A DNA stretch of 64,000 nucleotides from a virus. The position numbers were made by a program, and so were the translations under genes. The DNA is taken from the IMG/VR virus record IMGVR_UViG_3300036832_000775, positions 1 to 64,000 of that record; one strand, 5' to 3'. Under the pieces are notes generated by a model. The model had not been told where the DNA came from and searched no databases. It saw nothing but the letters and a program-made list of their open reading frames with translations. The stretch's first letter is position 1. The number at the start of each line of letters is the position of its first letter. Positions 33,360 through 42,317 of this stretch are shown piece after piece.

Positions 33360-36300
33360 CGGCCCGCCTCCAACGCCGCGATACGCGCCGTCAGGTCAGC
33401 ATTCTGCGCCGCCAGCGTCTTGACCGCGTTGACGAGCGCGTAGGTCAGCGCCGAAGCGTCCAGCCCGAGAAGGTCCGGCACATCGGTCTTGATCCGGCCT
33501 TTTTTGTTGTCGTGATCAATCGAGTGCAGTTCGGCTTCGCAGAGCATTTCCGGCATGATCGGTTGCACGTCTTGCGCCGTCAGTCCGTAATAGGTCTTGC
33601 CGTTGTCGGGCGTGCCGCCCCTGCCGTTGTACTGGTAGGCGACCGGGCGCAAGGCGCAGACCTGATCGAGGCCCGCCGAATAATCCTTGACGTTCTTCTT
33701 CACCCGAATATCCGACTGCGTCGCCCAGACGCCGCCGCCCGGTTTGTAGCCGTTGCCAGAGACGAGGCCAAAGTTGCCGGGGTAGTCGAGCGTCACGGTA
33801 TTGGCATTGTTGCCGTACCAATAGAGAACGCCACTGTTCCGGTCTAATTGTAGCGAATAGGCGGTTCCCCATGAGAGGGTGCGCACGCCACCGCTGATAT
33901 TCATGTAGAAGGAGGCGTCGACGTTGTAGGCGAAATAGGTCGGGCCGGTCGCTACGACGAGCGCGCCCCCGACATTAGTGTTGCCGGTCGACTGGACGCC
34001 CGCCCCGACAATCGTCCCGCTCATGGAGATGCCGGTCCCGTTGAGTTGTCCGCTCAACGTCCCTCCCACCAGCTGGAGGTAGGCCGAGTTGCCGTAGGTG
34101 CGAACCCAATAGGTATTTGCGACTGCCGCCGAATTGTCGGTGTTCGACGGACTTGGCACAAGCGGGACGCCGGAGAAGTTTGGGCTCGCCAGTGGGGCGC
34201 GTGAGGTGTCGGTCGGATGAACGTGGTCGTTGCGCGCGAACATTGCGCCGACGCCAACCGCCGCCGTTCCGTCCATCAATGGGGTTGTGCTTGAGGCGAC
34301 CGGCAATTGCTGCAACGTCACTGGGTTCAGGTTCGCAGTCGCATTGCCTTTGAGAACGAGGTCGCCGGTCAACGTTCCGCCCGCTAAAGGTAGGAACGGA
34401 GCCGCGTTCATCTGCTGCAACGTCACCGGATTGAGCGCCGCCACAGCGTTGCCCTTGAGCACGATGTCGCCCGTGAGGGTCCCGCCGCTCAAAGGCAGAT
34501 AGCCGCTCGTAAGCTGCTGCAACGGCACTGGATTGAGTGCCGCCGTCGCGTTGCCCTTGAGCACGATGTCGCCGTTCATCGTCCCGCCGCTCAAAGGCAG
34601 GAAATTGCCGCCGGAATTGTTAGCGATCACCCACTGACTTGAGTTGGCATCTTGATACCAGAGGTAGGTCTGGCCTCCGACGGAATCGAACCAGAGGTCC
34701 CCCGGTTTCGGATTTGTCGGAGCGATGTCGCTGATGGTCACGCTCGCGCCGATCGCCGCTTGCCACGAAGCATCCGAGCCGCGCCGCGCATAGAGCGCAC
34801 CGTCGGTCGGCGCCTCGGGCACGGGACCAGGCGGCCCGGTGTTCCCGATCGGACCCTGCGGGCCTGCCGGCCCGGTCGCGCCGTTTGGCCCCGTCGGTCC
34901 TGCCGGCCCGGTGCTCCCGGTGGATCCGGTCGGACCTGGCACGCCCTGCGGCCCAGGATCGCCCTTCAGACCTTGCGGTCCAGTAATGCCAGATGGCCCT
35001 TGCGGCCCTGCCGGCCCTGCCGGACCGTCGTTGCCGAGAGGCCCTACCGGACCCTGGATGCCCTGCGGGCCAGGCGTGCCCTGCGAACCCTGCGGACCAG
35101 GCGGCCCGGTGTTCCCGATCGGTCCTTGCGGGCCTGCACCTCCGCCGGTTCCCTGGGGGCCTGCCGGCCCCTGGGGGCCTACCGAACCAGCTGCGCCGTC
35201 CTGGCCAGGAACGCCCTGGATCCCCTGCGGACCAGGCGGCCCGACGACATTGCCGAGGCTCGTCCAACCCGCAGGCGTGATTGATGTCCCGACGTAGTCC
35301 CAGATCGAGCTGTCGACGGTGTAGACCATCGCTTGCCCGGGCTGCATCTGGATGGCTGTCGGGGGATTCCCGGCCGAGTCCCAATTGATCGGGATGAGAC
35401 CGGACGGGGGCAGCGTGGAGGGCGCGTTGTGCGTGAACGATCCGACGATGATCGCGGTCTGCCCAGGCGGCCCAGGATTGCCCTGGGAGCCCTGTGGGCC
35501 GGATGTACCGGGGTCCCCCTGTATACCCTGCACGCCCTGGATACCCTGGTCTCCTGGGGCTCCCGGGGTCCCCTGGGGGCCGGCTGGGCCGATGATCCCT
35601 TGAGCTCCGGTCGCGCCGCCTGGCCCCTGGGCTCCGGTTGAGCCGCCCGGGCCTGCCGGCCCCTGCGGACCAGGCGGACCCTGCGAACCCTGCTGGCCAG
35701 GCGGACCCTGCGTCGCGCCCCCGATATCGATCCACCCGGGCGCGGTGTATTGCGTGCCGACGAAGTCCCAGACTGAGTTGCTCGGCGTATAGATGAGCGC
35801 CTGCCCGGGCTTCATCTGCAGATCGGCCGGCGGATTCCCCGGAGCATCCCAGTTCGCGGGGAGCAACCCGCTCGGCGGCAACGTCGAAGGGTTATGATTC
35901 GCGAAGCTGCCGACGACGATCGCGGTCTGCCCCGCGGCTCCCGTGATGCCTGGCGGCCCCTCGGGGCCTGCCGGCCCCTGGACTCCCTGCTGACCGGGGA
36001 TGCCTTGAGGACCCTGGGGGCCGACCGGCCCCTGTGGGCCTGACGGACCAGGAATCCCTGCGAGCTGCGTCCAGATCGGGTCGTTCCCGGCTCCCTGGCT
36101 TTGCAAGAAACTGCCGGAGACGCCGACGCCCGACCAGCGCGGCGGATCGCCGCCGACGAGCACCGCGCCAGGCGGGTTGGGATAGATCGCGCCGAACTGC
36201 GTCGGTCCAGCATAGAGGAGGCCGAACTCCGGATAGAATCCCCCTCCCGTGCCGCCATCATCCACCGAGATCGGCGTCGGCACTCGGATGTATTCGACGA

Positions 36301-36607
36301 GCACGTCGATCGGGTTCTTGACCGTGATCCCGCCCTGAACCATCGGGATCCACTCGCCGCCTTGGATCACGCCGCCCTGCGGGAGCTGCGAGATCGGGGT
36401 CTCGTCTTGCGGGGCTTCGCCGGCTTGCAGCGATGGAGCCGCGGGGATCGGCGGCATGTCCGTTTGTCGCGCCACTGGCGGGAGCGTTAGCGGGGTCGCC
36501 GGCCGCGCCGTCTGTACTGGCCCGGGCGTCGGCCATTGCGCAGCTCCAGGCACGCCTGGGATCGGCGACGACGGCGCAGCCGGGTCAGGGGAGAAGAGCT
36601 TATTCAA
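33353..36607 (-). CDS. Collagen-like tail fibre with S74 chaperone domain
   Basis: A 1084-aa protein. Residues 1-160 form a probable attachment domain. Residues about 185-600 are three collagen-like Gly-X-Y blocks separated by two copies of a [11 protein letters not shown].../...[19 protein letters not shown]-type domain. Next come four LPLSGGT-type fibre repeats (about 650-800) and a C-terminal S74 domain ([20 protein letters not shown]...[18 protein letters not shown]) with a terminal coiled coil. A trimeric collagen rod with a self-cleaving chaperone is expected. It overlaps the next gene by 7 bp. Confidence 0.85.
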   Translation of the reverse strand: MNKLFSPDPAAPSSPIPGVPGAAQWPTPGPVQTARPATPLTLPPVARQTDMPPIPAAPSLQAGEAPQDETPISQLPQGGVIQGGEWIPMVQGGITVKNPIDVLVEYIRVPTPISVDDGGTGGGFYPEFGLLYAGPTQFGAIYPNPPGAVLVGGDPPRWSGVGVSGSFLQSQGAGNDPIWTQLAGIPGPSGPQGPVGPQGPQGIPGQQGVQGPAGPEGPPGITGAAGQTAIVVGSFANHNPSTLPPSGLLPANWDAPGNPPADLQMKPGQALIYTPSNSVWDFVGTQYTAPGWIDIGGATQGPPGQQGSQGPPGPQGPAGPGGSTGAQGPGGATGAQGIIGPAGPQGTPGAPGDQGIQGVQGIQGDPGTSGPQGSQGNPGPPGQTAIIVGSFTHNAPSTLPPSGLIPINWDSAGNPPTAIQMQPGQAMVYTVDSSIWDYVGTSITPAGWTSLGNVVGPPGPQGIQGVPGQDGAAGSVGPQGPAGPQGTGGGAGPQGPIGNTGPPGPQGSQGTPGPQGIQGPVGPLGNDGPAGPAGPQGPSGITGPQGLKGDPGPQGVPGPTGSTGSTGPAGPTGPNGATGPAGPQGPIGNTGPPGPVPEAPTDGALYARRGSDASWQAAIGASVTISDIAPTNPKPGDLWFDSVGGQTYLWYQDANSSQWVIANNSGGNFLPLSGGTMNGDIVLKGNATAALNPVPLQQLTSGYLPLSGGTLTGDIVLKGNAVAALNPVTLQQMNAAPFLPLAGGTLTGDLVLKGNATANLNPVTLQQLPVASSTTPLMDGTAAVGVGAMFARNDHVHPTDTSRAPLASPNFSGVPLVPSPSNTDNSAAVANTYWVRTYGNSAYLQLVGGTLSGQLNGTGISMSGTIVGAGVQSTGNTNVGGALVVATGPTYFAYNVDASFYMNISGGVRTLSWGTAYSLQLDRNSGVLYWYGNNANTVTLDYPGNFGLVSGNGYKPGGGVWATQSDIRVKKNVKDYSAGLDQVCALRPVAYQYNGRGGTPDNGKTYYGLTAQDVQPIMPEMLCEAELHSIDHDNKKGRIKTDVPDLLGLDASALTYALVNAVKTLAAQNADLTARIAALEAGRC

Positions 36608-36974
36608 TGGTCAGCGGCTCCCCATCCTCGGTTGTGATCGGGCGCAGCGGCGGCAGGGGTCGCTGTTCGGTCGTGATCGGATTGCCGGAGACCGCCGTCG
36701 GGTCGAAGCGCGAGGCGATGAAGTTCTCGGGGCGCGGATCGTAGACGGGGACCGGATCAGGCGGCGCGAGGCGCGCCTTGAGCTGCGGGTTCGCCCGATC
36801 GAGACAGAGCTGGCAGACGCGCTTGCGCGTATTGATGAGGCTCGTGCCCTGCCACTCGTATTGGTACTTCAGCTTGAAGAGGTTATGCCACAGGCCACAT
36901 CTGTCGCAGACGCCAAAGGCGCGCGGCGAGTGCGGGTTGGTAAGCGCACGGCCAGACCTACTCGCGTAGCCCAT
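36600..36974 (-). CDS. Zinc-ribbon virion-region protein
   Basis: A 124-aa protein starting at ATG 36974 ([13 protein letters not shown]). CDRCGLWHN near residue 23 and CQLCLD near residue 54 form a two-pair zinc site, and a Pro-rich tail ([15 protein letters not shown]) follows. I recall this protein type as common in phage tail gene clusters, without a known function. Confidence 0.7.
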   Translation of the reverse strand: MGYASRSGRALTNPHSPRAFGVCDRCGLWHNLFKLKYQYEWQGTSLINTRKRVCQLCLDRANPQLKARLAPPDPVPVYDPRPENFIASRFDPTAVSGNPITTEQRPLPPLRPITTEDGEPLTIE

Positions 36975-37257
36975 CTTCTTCGCCCGTGACGTACTTGAAA
37001 TGCAAACCGCCAACGCTATGCCTGCGCAAGTCTCCCAAGCACAGCTCAATCAGAGCGCTTTTGGCGACGCGATAGGCGCGCGCCGCTGCCGATGCGCTCT
37101 CATAAAGTTTCCCATCCTCAAGGCACATAACGCGCCTTGAAGACGCTTGCGGGCCGAGAGGCCGATATCGCGCCCAGCGCTCTCGCTCAGAAGCCCTCAT
37201 GCTGCGAAGCCAAAGCCGATCTTTCGCGCGCCATTCGTGCTTCGACCCAAGCCGCAT
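36958..37257 (-). CDS. NUMOD1-like DNA-binding protein
   Basis: A 99-aa basic protein. The C-terminal half (RRVMCLEDGKLYESASAAARAYRVAKSALIELCLGD...VGGLHFKYV) matches the NUMOD1-type element usually attached to homing endonucleases (V-x-C-L-E-D-G-K-x-Y-x-S-x-x-x-A-A...). No HNH or GIY-YIG nuclease motif is present. Start ATG 37257 is chosen for GGTGAGG upstream; GTG 37269, which overlaps the previous stop, is also possible. Confidence 0.55.
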   Translation of the reverse strand: MRLGSKHEWRAKDRLWLRSMRASERERWARYRPLGPQASSRRVMCLEDGKLYESASAAARAYRVAKSALIELCLGDLRRHSVGGLHFKYVTGEEDGLRE

Positions 37258-37265
37258 CGCCCACC

Positions 37266-37436
37266 TCACCTACTGCCAAACTTCTTGCGCTTGACGAGAT
37301 AGCCGCTGAACCCATGCGCGCGCAGAATCTTGCTGATCGTGCCTTGGCTCACGCCCAGCTCGACCGCGATCTCGTCTTGCTTCCAGCCCTTGGCGCGCAA
37401 CGCCTTGACCTTCTCGATGAAGCCCTCGTCAATCAT
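37266..37436 (-). CDS. Small resolvase-type HTH protein
   Basis: A 56-aa protein (MIDEGFIEKVKALRAKGWKQ...) with an HTH of the resolvase/sigma-like type at about residues 18-40 (KQDEIAVELGVSQGTISKIL) and a basic tail. It overlaps the stop of the adaptor gene by 8 bp and precedes the NUMOD1-like gene. Together they look like the DNA-binding leftovers or helpers of a mobile homing element inside the tail module. Confidence 0.6.
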   Translation of the reverse strand: MIDEGFIEKVKALRAKGWKQDEIAVELGVSQGTISKILRAHGFSGYLVKRKKFGSR

Positions 37437-38193
37437 AGTAGCTCTGGATCATCGGCAAGAGGTAGATCGAGCCGTCTTCTGTGTCCTGCGTCGCGGCAAT
37501 CCCATAGGCCTCGTCGGCCTGCGCCTTGCGCTGCGCTTCGAGATCCTGCGCGTAATGCGTCGCCAATCGATAAGCGAGGCCAGCGCAGGCCGCATCGAGC
37601 CAGCGATAGGGGATGTCGAGCTGCATCGCCCCGCGATGCATTGCATCGTACTGCTGACCATAGCTCCAGACGTGGACATGATAGACGTCATTGGGCGTCG
37701 GCCAGAACGTGATCGTCTGCGCGATCGTGCGGTCATACCAGAACGACGTCGGCCGGCTTTGCTGCGCCTTGCGCGGCTGCATCGTGTACTCTTGCCGCGT
37801 CATCGGCGTGATCGTGAGCTCGCTTTCATCTGGCGGGTCGCCCGTGCCGATCGTGACGTTGAGCACCATGATGTTGGTCGAGGGCAGCGGATAGGTCGCG
37901 AGGCCGACTTGCGTGTCGAAGGTTTGCTCGACGACCTTCCAGAGGTTCGGCCCTTTGTTGCTCCACTGCACTTGAAGCAGGTTCGCTTCCATCCACGCCT
38001 GGTGCAGATGCTCGGCGAGCACCATCGGCCCGCGGATCCGGATCCGCGAGAGCGCGTTGAGCGTGCATTCGCCGAGCGACGGGAAGAAGTTGAAGCTGCC
38101 GCTGGTACGGGATGGCTGCGGCGGCGGCGGGTTGTAGGCGCCGATCGACGAGCCGCCGACAATGAACGTGCCGATGGCGCTCTGCAGGCTCAT
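37429..38193 (-). CDS. P22 gp4-like head-tail adaptor protein
   Basis: A 254-aa protein. The segment LGECTLNALSRIRIRGPMVLAEHLHQAWMEANLLQVQWSNKGPNLWKV is typical in look for podovirus adaptor/tail accessory proteins that bind below the portal. The C-terminal helical region (YRWLDAACAGLAYRLATHYAQDLEAQRKAQADEAYG) fits the same family. It lies among tail genes and is coupled to the fibre-like gene upstream by a 4-bp overlap. Confidence 0.7.
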   Translation of the reverse strand: MSLQSAIGTFIVGGSSIGAYNPPPPQPSRTSGSFNFFPSLGECTLNALSRIRIRGPMVLAEHLHQAWMEANLLQVQWSNKGPNLWKVVEQTFDTQVGLATYPLPSTNIMVLNVTIGTGDPPDESELTITPMTRQEYTMQPRKAQQSRPTSFWYDRTIAQTITFWPTPNDVYHVHVWSYGQQYDAMHRGAMQLDIPYRWLDAACAGLAYRLATHYAQDLEAQRKAQADEAYGIAATQDTEDGSIYLLPMIQSYYD

Positions 38194-38879
38194 CGCATGC
38201 GTCTCGCCGAGATGAAGCCGGTGAGCTGCGCGCCCGCGCCGCTAACTGAGCCCGAAAGATAAACCGTGGGCGCGGCGCTCGAGCTGATCCGCAGACGGCC
38301 TGTCGGGTGAGCTCCGACGCTGGTCGTAGTCAGGCCGGCGGCGATATAGGCAAATCCAGTCTGTCCGGCCCCAGTTATCAGCGGCGCGGTTGCCGAGACC
38401 GTATTGAGCCAGGCCAAGAGAACCAACCCGCTCGCGCCGGTCAGCGCCTGGACGTTGCCCTGGACGTCCCAATCGCCAGCCGCGAGCGTGAGCGAAGCAA
38501 TGTCGACGATCGTAGCGCTGGCCGAGGCGATGCCGGTCGACCTGGAGGCGGTTAGCCATTCGCCGACCATGCCCGCCGCAGCATTGGAGCCGTCAGTGAC
38601 GCCGGCCACCGAACCGGTCAAAGTCCCCGCGACATTACCGCTGACGTTACCTGTCAGATTGCCGGTGACATTGCCGGTGACATTGCCGGTCAAGGCTCCT
38701 GTGACATTGCCGCTGACGTTGCCGGTCAGCGGCCCCGAGAAGGTCCCGACAAACGAGGTCGTAAAGTCTGCCTTCTCGCTGAAGAGCGTGTCCCATTGCT
38801 GGGGCGTCGGCACGAATGAGCCGCTCATCCACGTCGATTGCGGGATGCCTAAGATCGTCCAGGGGTCGCTGCCGCTCAT
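38190..38879 (-). CDS. Repeat-containing fibre-like protein
   Basis: A 229-aa protein with a run of GNVTG/GNVSG/GALTG pentapeptide repeats at about residues 45-95, giving a beta-helix-like or collagen-like shaft. A C-terminal globular beta domain follows (MVGEWLTASRSTGIASASATIVDIASLTLAAGDWDVQG...TGFISARRMR). Probably a minor tail fibre or head fibre. Confidence 0.68.
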   Translation of the reverse strand: MSGSDPWTILGIPQSTWMSGSFVPTPQQWDTLFSEKADFTTSFVGTFSGPLTGNVSGNVTGALTGNVTGNVTGNLTGNVSGNVAGTLTGSVAGVTDGSNAAAGMVGEWLTASRSTGIASASATIVDIASLTLAAGDWDVQGNVQALTGASGLVLLAWLNTVSATAPLITGAGQTGFAYIAAGLTTTSVGAHPTGRLRISSSAAPTVYLSGSVSGAGAQLTGFISARRMR

Positions 38880-39298
38880 TCGCCCATCGCTCCAAAGTTC
38901 GTGCCTGGCGCGCCCTCTCTCGCGAGCTTAGGCGGCGCGAATGGCCCCTTCGAGATGTTCGAGTGCGAGTGCTCGCCGACCTGGAGAAACGTCGCGCGCA
39001 CCGAGCCGACGCCGCTCGTGAGGTTGAGCCGGAAATAGAGCGGGCACGTCATGATCTGGAAGGTGACGTTCGCGCCGCCGCTTTGCGCCGCCGCCGGCAG
39101 AAGCGAATTGTCCCAGAACATCGAGCCAACGGGGACGGGGTTTACGAGATCGTTGGGATCGTCATGCGAGTGGAAGAGCGAGAACTGGCCGCCGCCTGAA
39201 CAAACGATCGCGCCGCCGAGGACCGCGGTCGCATAGTTGTCCATGCGGACCAACGCCTGCGTCGCGCCTGGGGCCACGGTGGCAGTGATCGCGCGCAT
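38876..39298 (-). CDS. Small beta-rich virion protein, tandem paralogue A
   Basis: A 140-aa protein related to its neighbour at 39300-39641: both start MR-x-I-T, have a V/I-R-L/M-D motif near residue 20, F-x-x-x-H-S-x-D-D-P-N-D-L-V/I-N-P-V-P-V-G-x-M-F-W-D in the middle, and end with a beta-rich half. This copy has a C-terminal extension rich in Gly/Pro. Possibly a head or tail decoration protein. Confidence 0.65.
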   Translation of the reverse strand: MRAITATVAPGATQALVRMDNYATAVLGGAIVCSGGGQFSLFHSHDDPNDLVNPVPVGSMFWDNSLLPAAAQSGGANVTFQIMTCPLYFRLNLTSGVGSVRATFLQVGEHSHSNISKGPFAPPKLAREGAPGTNFGAMGE

Positions 39299-39299
39299 G

Positions 39300-39641
39300 T
39301 CATCCCTCGACGACGTTGTATTGCGTGACGACCATCTTGGCTGTGCCAGAGCCCGAGTTGAACAATAACCGCATCCAAAGCGGCGCGGTCGCCATCGAAA
39401 ACGTCAAGCCCGCCGTGCCGCCGATCGCCCCGGCAGGCACCAACCCGGTATCCCAGAACATGTTGCCGACGGGGACCGGGTTGATGAGGTCGTTGGGGTC
39501 ATCGAAGGAATGCTGGACGGTGAAATTCGCCGTCCCCTGTGTCGACACTTGAATGCCGACCGGCGCATCGGCCCACTCGTCCAGGCGAATCATATTCGAC
39601 GGGCCTGCGGCGGGGCCTGCGGAGACGGTGATCGGGCGCAT
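39300..39641 (-). CDS. Small beta-rich virion protein, tandem paralogue B
   Basis: A 113-aa protein, the shorter member of the tandem pair, sharing HSFDDPNDLINPVPVG near the middle with paralogue A. A strong AGGAGG lies upstream, immediately after the terminator at 39652-39678. It is the first gene after that terminator, so it may need its own promoter or read-through. Confidence 0.65.
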   Translation of the reverse strand: MRPITVSAGPAAGPSNMIRLDEWADAPVGIQVSTQGTANFTVQHSFDDPNDLINPVPVGNMFWDTGLVPAGAIGGTAGLTFSMATAPLWMRLLFNSGSGTAKMVVTQYNVVEG

Positions 39642-39651
39642 TCAACCCTCC

Positions 39652-39678
39652 TAAAAAATTCGCCGCCCGGAGGCGGCG
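39652..39678 (-). terminator. Rho-independent terminator of capsid gene block
   Basis: On the minus strand CGCCGCC-TCCG-GGCGGCG forms a perfect 7-bp GC stem with a 4-nt loop, followed directly by AATTTTTTA. This is the clearest intrinsic terminator in the window. It separates the head gene block (right) from the tail block (left). Confidence 0.85.
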
Positions 39679-39755
39679 ATTCGGACACAAGCGCCTCTAT
39701 GAAAGGCTGGGCATGCCGGTTCACAATCCAATGTGTTCGCTGACGCCTCTCCGAA

Positions 39756-40139
39756 TTATGGGACCTTTTCGCTTTCGGCCATGATCTTTCGCTGTTTCGG
39801 GCCGGAGCCCGCATCGTGGGTCTTGGGATGAAGGTCCGCGCCGACGCCGCCGCCGCTCGCTCGAGCTGCCCGCCCCATCGAGGGTTTCCTGCCTCCGCCG
39901 CTGATCGTCGAACCGCCATAGGCCCGCTTGAGCGAAGCCCCATCAGGAGCTGCGCCGCCGGTCGCCAGCTTCGCGATCTTGCCGCCCTTCGCGCGGAAGA
40001 TTCCCGAGCCGCGCGAGAGCGTGGCGTCCGGCTCGTTCTTGGGATGAGCGCCGCGCGCCTCGCGCTCGACGTTCTTGGCGGATTGCTTTTTGAGAGCGCC
40101 TCCTGACGCCCTGCCTTCGCGACTTGTTTCGCCTCGCAT
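39756..40139 (-). CDS. Basic Gly-rich protein with RA-x-GG motifs
   Basis: A 127-aa basic, probably disordered protein. It contains RASGG, RAKGG, ATGGAA, RAYGG and KPSMGRAARASGGG. The last element is shared with the proteins at 45766-46866 and 54745-54987. The ATG is preceded by AGGAGG. Function unknown; the position suggests a minor virion or assembly component. Confidence 0.6.
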   Translation of the reverse strand: MRGETSREGRASGGALKKQSAKNVEREARGAHPKNEPDATLSRGSGIFRAKGGKIAKLATGGAAPDGASLKRAYGGSTISGGGRKPSMGRAARASGGGVGADLHPKTHDAGSGPKQRKIMAESEKVP

Positions 40140-40150
40140 CGAAGCCTCCT

Positions 40151-41374
40151 TCAGACTGTCGGAACGCCGAACAGCGGGCCGGGATTGAGCATGCTGCCCG
40201 TGACCGCTGCAAGCGCCGAGATCGTCTGAGTGACGGAAACAATACTGGTGCCGTCAGGACCAGTGCCGGTGACGCCGGCATTCGGCCCCTTCGTCGACAT
40301 CTGGAACGCGCCCCGCGGGTCGCCCGTCGTTGTCGTCGCCGGGGCGGTCTGGTCGGCGTACTGGATGCCAACCAGCGTGCCCGTCTGAGCTGTAGCGCCG
40401 AGCATGATGGTCGGCGGAGGCGCGCTCGGCACAACCGAGATCGGGAAGCCCATCAGGTCCGACGTCACCACGGTGTAGGCGTGGGCGTCATTGAACTGCG
40501 GCGTCGCAGCGATGATGGTCGAGTAGGTCTTCTTGCCGTAAGCGGTCGTCGCGCCAGCGGTCGCAGTGATGATCTCGCTCTGCGGTTGATTGTAGATGTC
40601 GAGACCCTGGATAAGGACGGGGCCGCCGGTCCCGCCGGCGACGCCCGTCACCCCGACTCCGCGTGCGGTCGCGCACTCGGGGATGAGGAACCGGCCCATG
40701 CCGCCGGCCACGAAGTCCGAGACGCCGCTCGGCGCCGGATTGCCGTAGCCATACAGGCTGTAGCGATTGGTGATCCCAACCTCGGCATTAGCCTGGGCCG
40801 TCGAGGGCACAGCCGAGATCGTGATCTGGCCATTAGCCGGCGTGCCGAGGGCCAGGACCTGGGCGAACAGCGTCGCGCCTGCGAGGCCAGCTCCGCCGAT
40901 CGCGAGCCACATGCCCTTGGTGTAGCGCCAGATGTTCGCGGGCTTCGCCAGCGTGATGACGTTGCCACTCGTGACCGCCGCCGCCTTGTCGAGCGCGATA
41001 TCGAGCGCGACCGCATTGAAGACCGGGGTGCCGGCGAGCTGCGCCGCGGTGCCAGGCGCAACGCCAGGCGCGAAGGTCGAGGTGTTCGTCAGCGCGACGC
41101 CACTCGCCGCAGCCGCGCCGGTCGCCAACGTCACCCCACCGGGGACGGGGGCCGCGTAGATCGTCTGGATCGGCGTCTGCATGTAGATCGCCGGGACCGC
41201 GCCAGGATTGATGTTGTCCTTGTTCGCGCCCGCGACCATCGCCGGGATGCCGATCCCGCCGTAGAAGATCGAGGGACCGATCTGCTGAGCGTATTCGGTG
41301 GGCTGCATCCCCGCCGGAGCGCCGGTTAGACCTCCGAGAGCGACGATTGGCCCAGATGAAACAGAGCCTGCCAT
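40151..41374 (-). CDS. Virion structural protein downstream of the capsid gene
   Basis: A 407-aa protein without charged-rich helices, dominated by Ala, Gly, Thr and Val in beta-like repeats (GVTLATGAAAASGVALTNTSTFAPG...). The composition fits a decoration, head-fibre or tail protein. No family recognised. It lies 15 bp downstream of the major capsid gene and precedes the RA-x-GG protein and the terminator. Confidence 0.6.
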   Translation of the reverse strand: MAGSVSSGPIVALGGLTGAPAGMQPTEYAQQIGPSIFYGGIGIPAMVAGANKDNINPGAVPAIYMQTPIQTIYAAPVPGGVTLATGAAAASGVALTNTSTFAPGVAPGTAAQLAGTPVFNAVALDIALDKAAAVTSGNVITLAKPANIWRYTKGMWLAIGGAGLAGATLFAQVLALGTPANGQITISAVPSTAQANAEVGITNRYSLYGYGNPAPSGVSDFVAGGMGRFLIPECATARGVGVTGVAGGTGGPVLIQGLDIYNQPQSEIITATAGATTAYGKKTYSTIIAATPQFNDAHAYTVVTSDLMGFPISVVPSAPPPTIMLGATAQTGTLVGIQYADQTAPATTTTGDPRGAFQMSTKGPNAGVTGTGPDGTSIVSVTQTISALAAVTGSMLNPGPLFGVPTV

Positions 41375-41389
41375 AGTGTCCTCGCCGCT

Positions 41390-42304
41390 CTACTGGGTCG
41401 GGAACGAGCCCCAGATAGATCTGAAGTCGAAGTACCCGAACGAATACCGCTCGTAACCCTTAACAAGCAAGTTGTCTGTCGTGAAATCTACCTGCATGTC
41501 GAGCTCGAATGCTACGCGCTGCAAGTATAGGAGCCCTTCTTGATCTGTCATCACGAACCAGGCCGTAGGTGATGTCAGGTAGTCATGCACCAGATGACCA
41601 TCAGGAATGCCACCTGACGTCTCAGGTATTGCGTTAATATCATTATCATTCGTGCCTGGCCTGAGCACTGTACGCAGAAGCCTGATCGCAATAGGCTCGA
41701 GAGCGATCGGAACGACTAGCTTGCGAGCTCGCGCCTGCATTCTCAGGCCGGCATTGTCGCGGAAGAGACCGCGGACCGAGGCCTGCGCATTGAGGAGCGA
41801 GGCCTCATTCAGATCCATATCGACGGGGAATCGATTGGGGACGACCCCAGTATCGATCGGATGGTTCAGAGAACATAGCGGTTGCTGATCCCCCAGGATG
41901 GTGGGATCGTAGACGGTCGCCATGTTTAGTGGGTACGCGCCATAGATCTCTTTAGTCTGATTGAAAGACTTCTGTAGTCCAAGGTTACTTGGTTGCCACT
42001 GTCTTTTATATAAATTATCGTCGATCATCTTTCGTGTGAAAGCATAACCGAGCCCGATCTCCTTGTGGTACTGATTATAGACGTAACGCTCGCCAGCTTG
42101 ATTGTCGAACGTAGTCGGGCCGCCCTCATTCTTCAGGGCGGCAAGGCCGAGGTACCGCATCGATGCTGTGCGCTCGACCGACATGAAGGATTTGTCGACC
42201 TTGTAGATCTTGGGATAGATCCGGTCGATGTCCTTGTACTGTCCCGCAACCTTACGGAGGCCGGGGAAGAGAAGGTCGTAAGCCTGGGCGACTGAGACGG
42301 CCAT
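41390..42304 (-). CDS. Major capsid protein (HK97-like fold)
   Basis: A 304-aa protein. The recognisable pattern is SMRYLGLAALKNEGGPTTFD, HKEIGLGYAFTRKMIDDNLY, the late helix region LMRLQARARKLVVP...AIRLLRTVLRPGTNDNDINA, PDGHLVHDYLTSPTAWFVMTD and the C-terminal ERYSFGYFDFRSIWGS. This order is characteristic of one large family of phage major heads. GAGGAGG lies upstream of ATG 42304. The gene is visibly more AT-rich than its neighbours. The scaffold gene lies a little further upstream. Confidence 0.85.
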   Translation of the reverse strand: MAVSVAQAYDLLFPGLRKVAGQYKDIDRIYPKIYKVDKSFMSVERTASMRYLGLAALKNEGGPTTFDNQAGERYVYNQYHKEIGLGYAFTRKMIDDNLYKRQWQPSNLGLQKSFNQTKEIYGAYPLNMATVYDPTILGDQQPLCSLNHPIDTGVVPNRFPVDMDLNEASLLNAQASVRGLFRDNAGLRMQARARKLVVPIALEPIAIRLLRTVLRPGTNDNDINAIPETSGGIPDGHLVHDYLTSPTAWFVMTDQEGLLYLQRVAFELDMQVDFTTDNLLVKGYERYSFGYFDFRSIWGSFPTQ

Positions 42305-42317
42305 TGGTCAATCCTCC

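Noticed and set aside
34620-35735. 371-codon leftward frame in the collagen-like region
   Set aside because: It is a shifted frame of the Gly-X-Y coding repeat, dominated by Arg/Gly/Ala, and lies wholly inside the fibre gene.
34800-36050. Regular short repeats that could be taken for a CRISPR array
   Set aside because: The repeats are in frame and code for collagen Gly-X-Y triplets; there is no constant repeat/spacer alternation.
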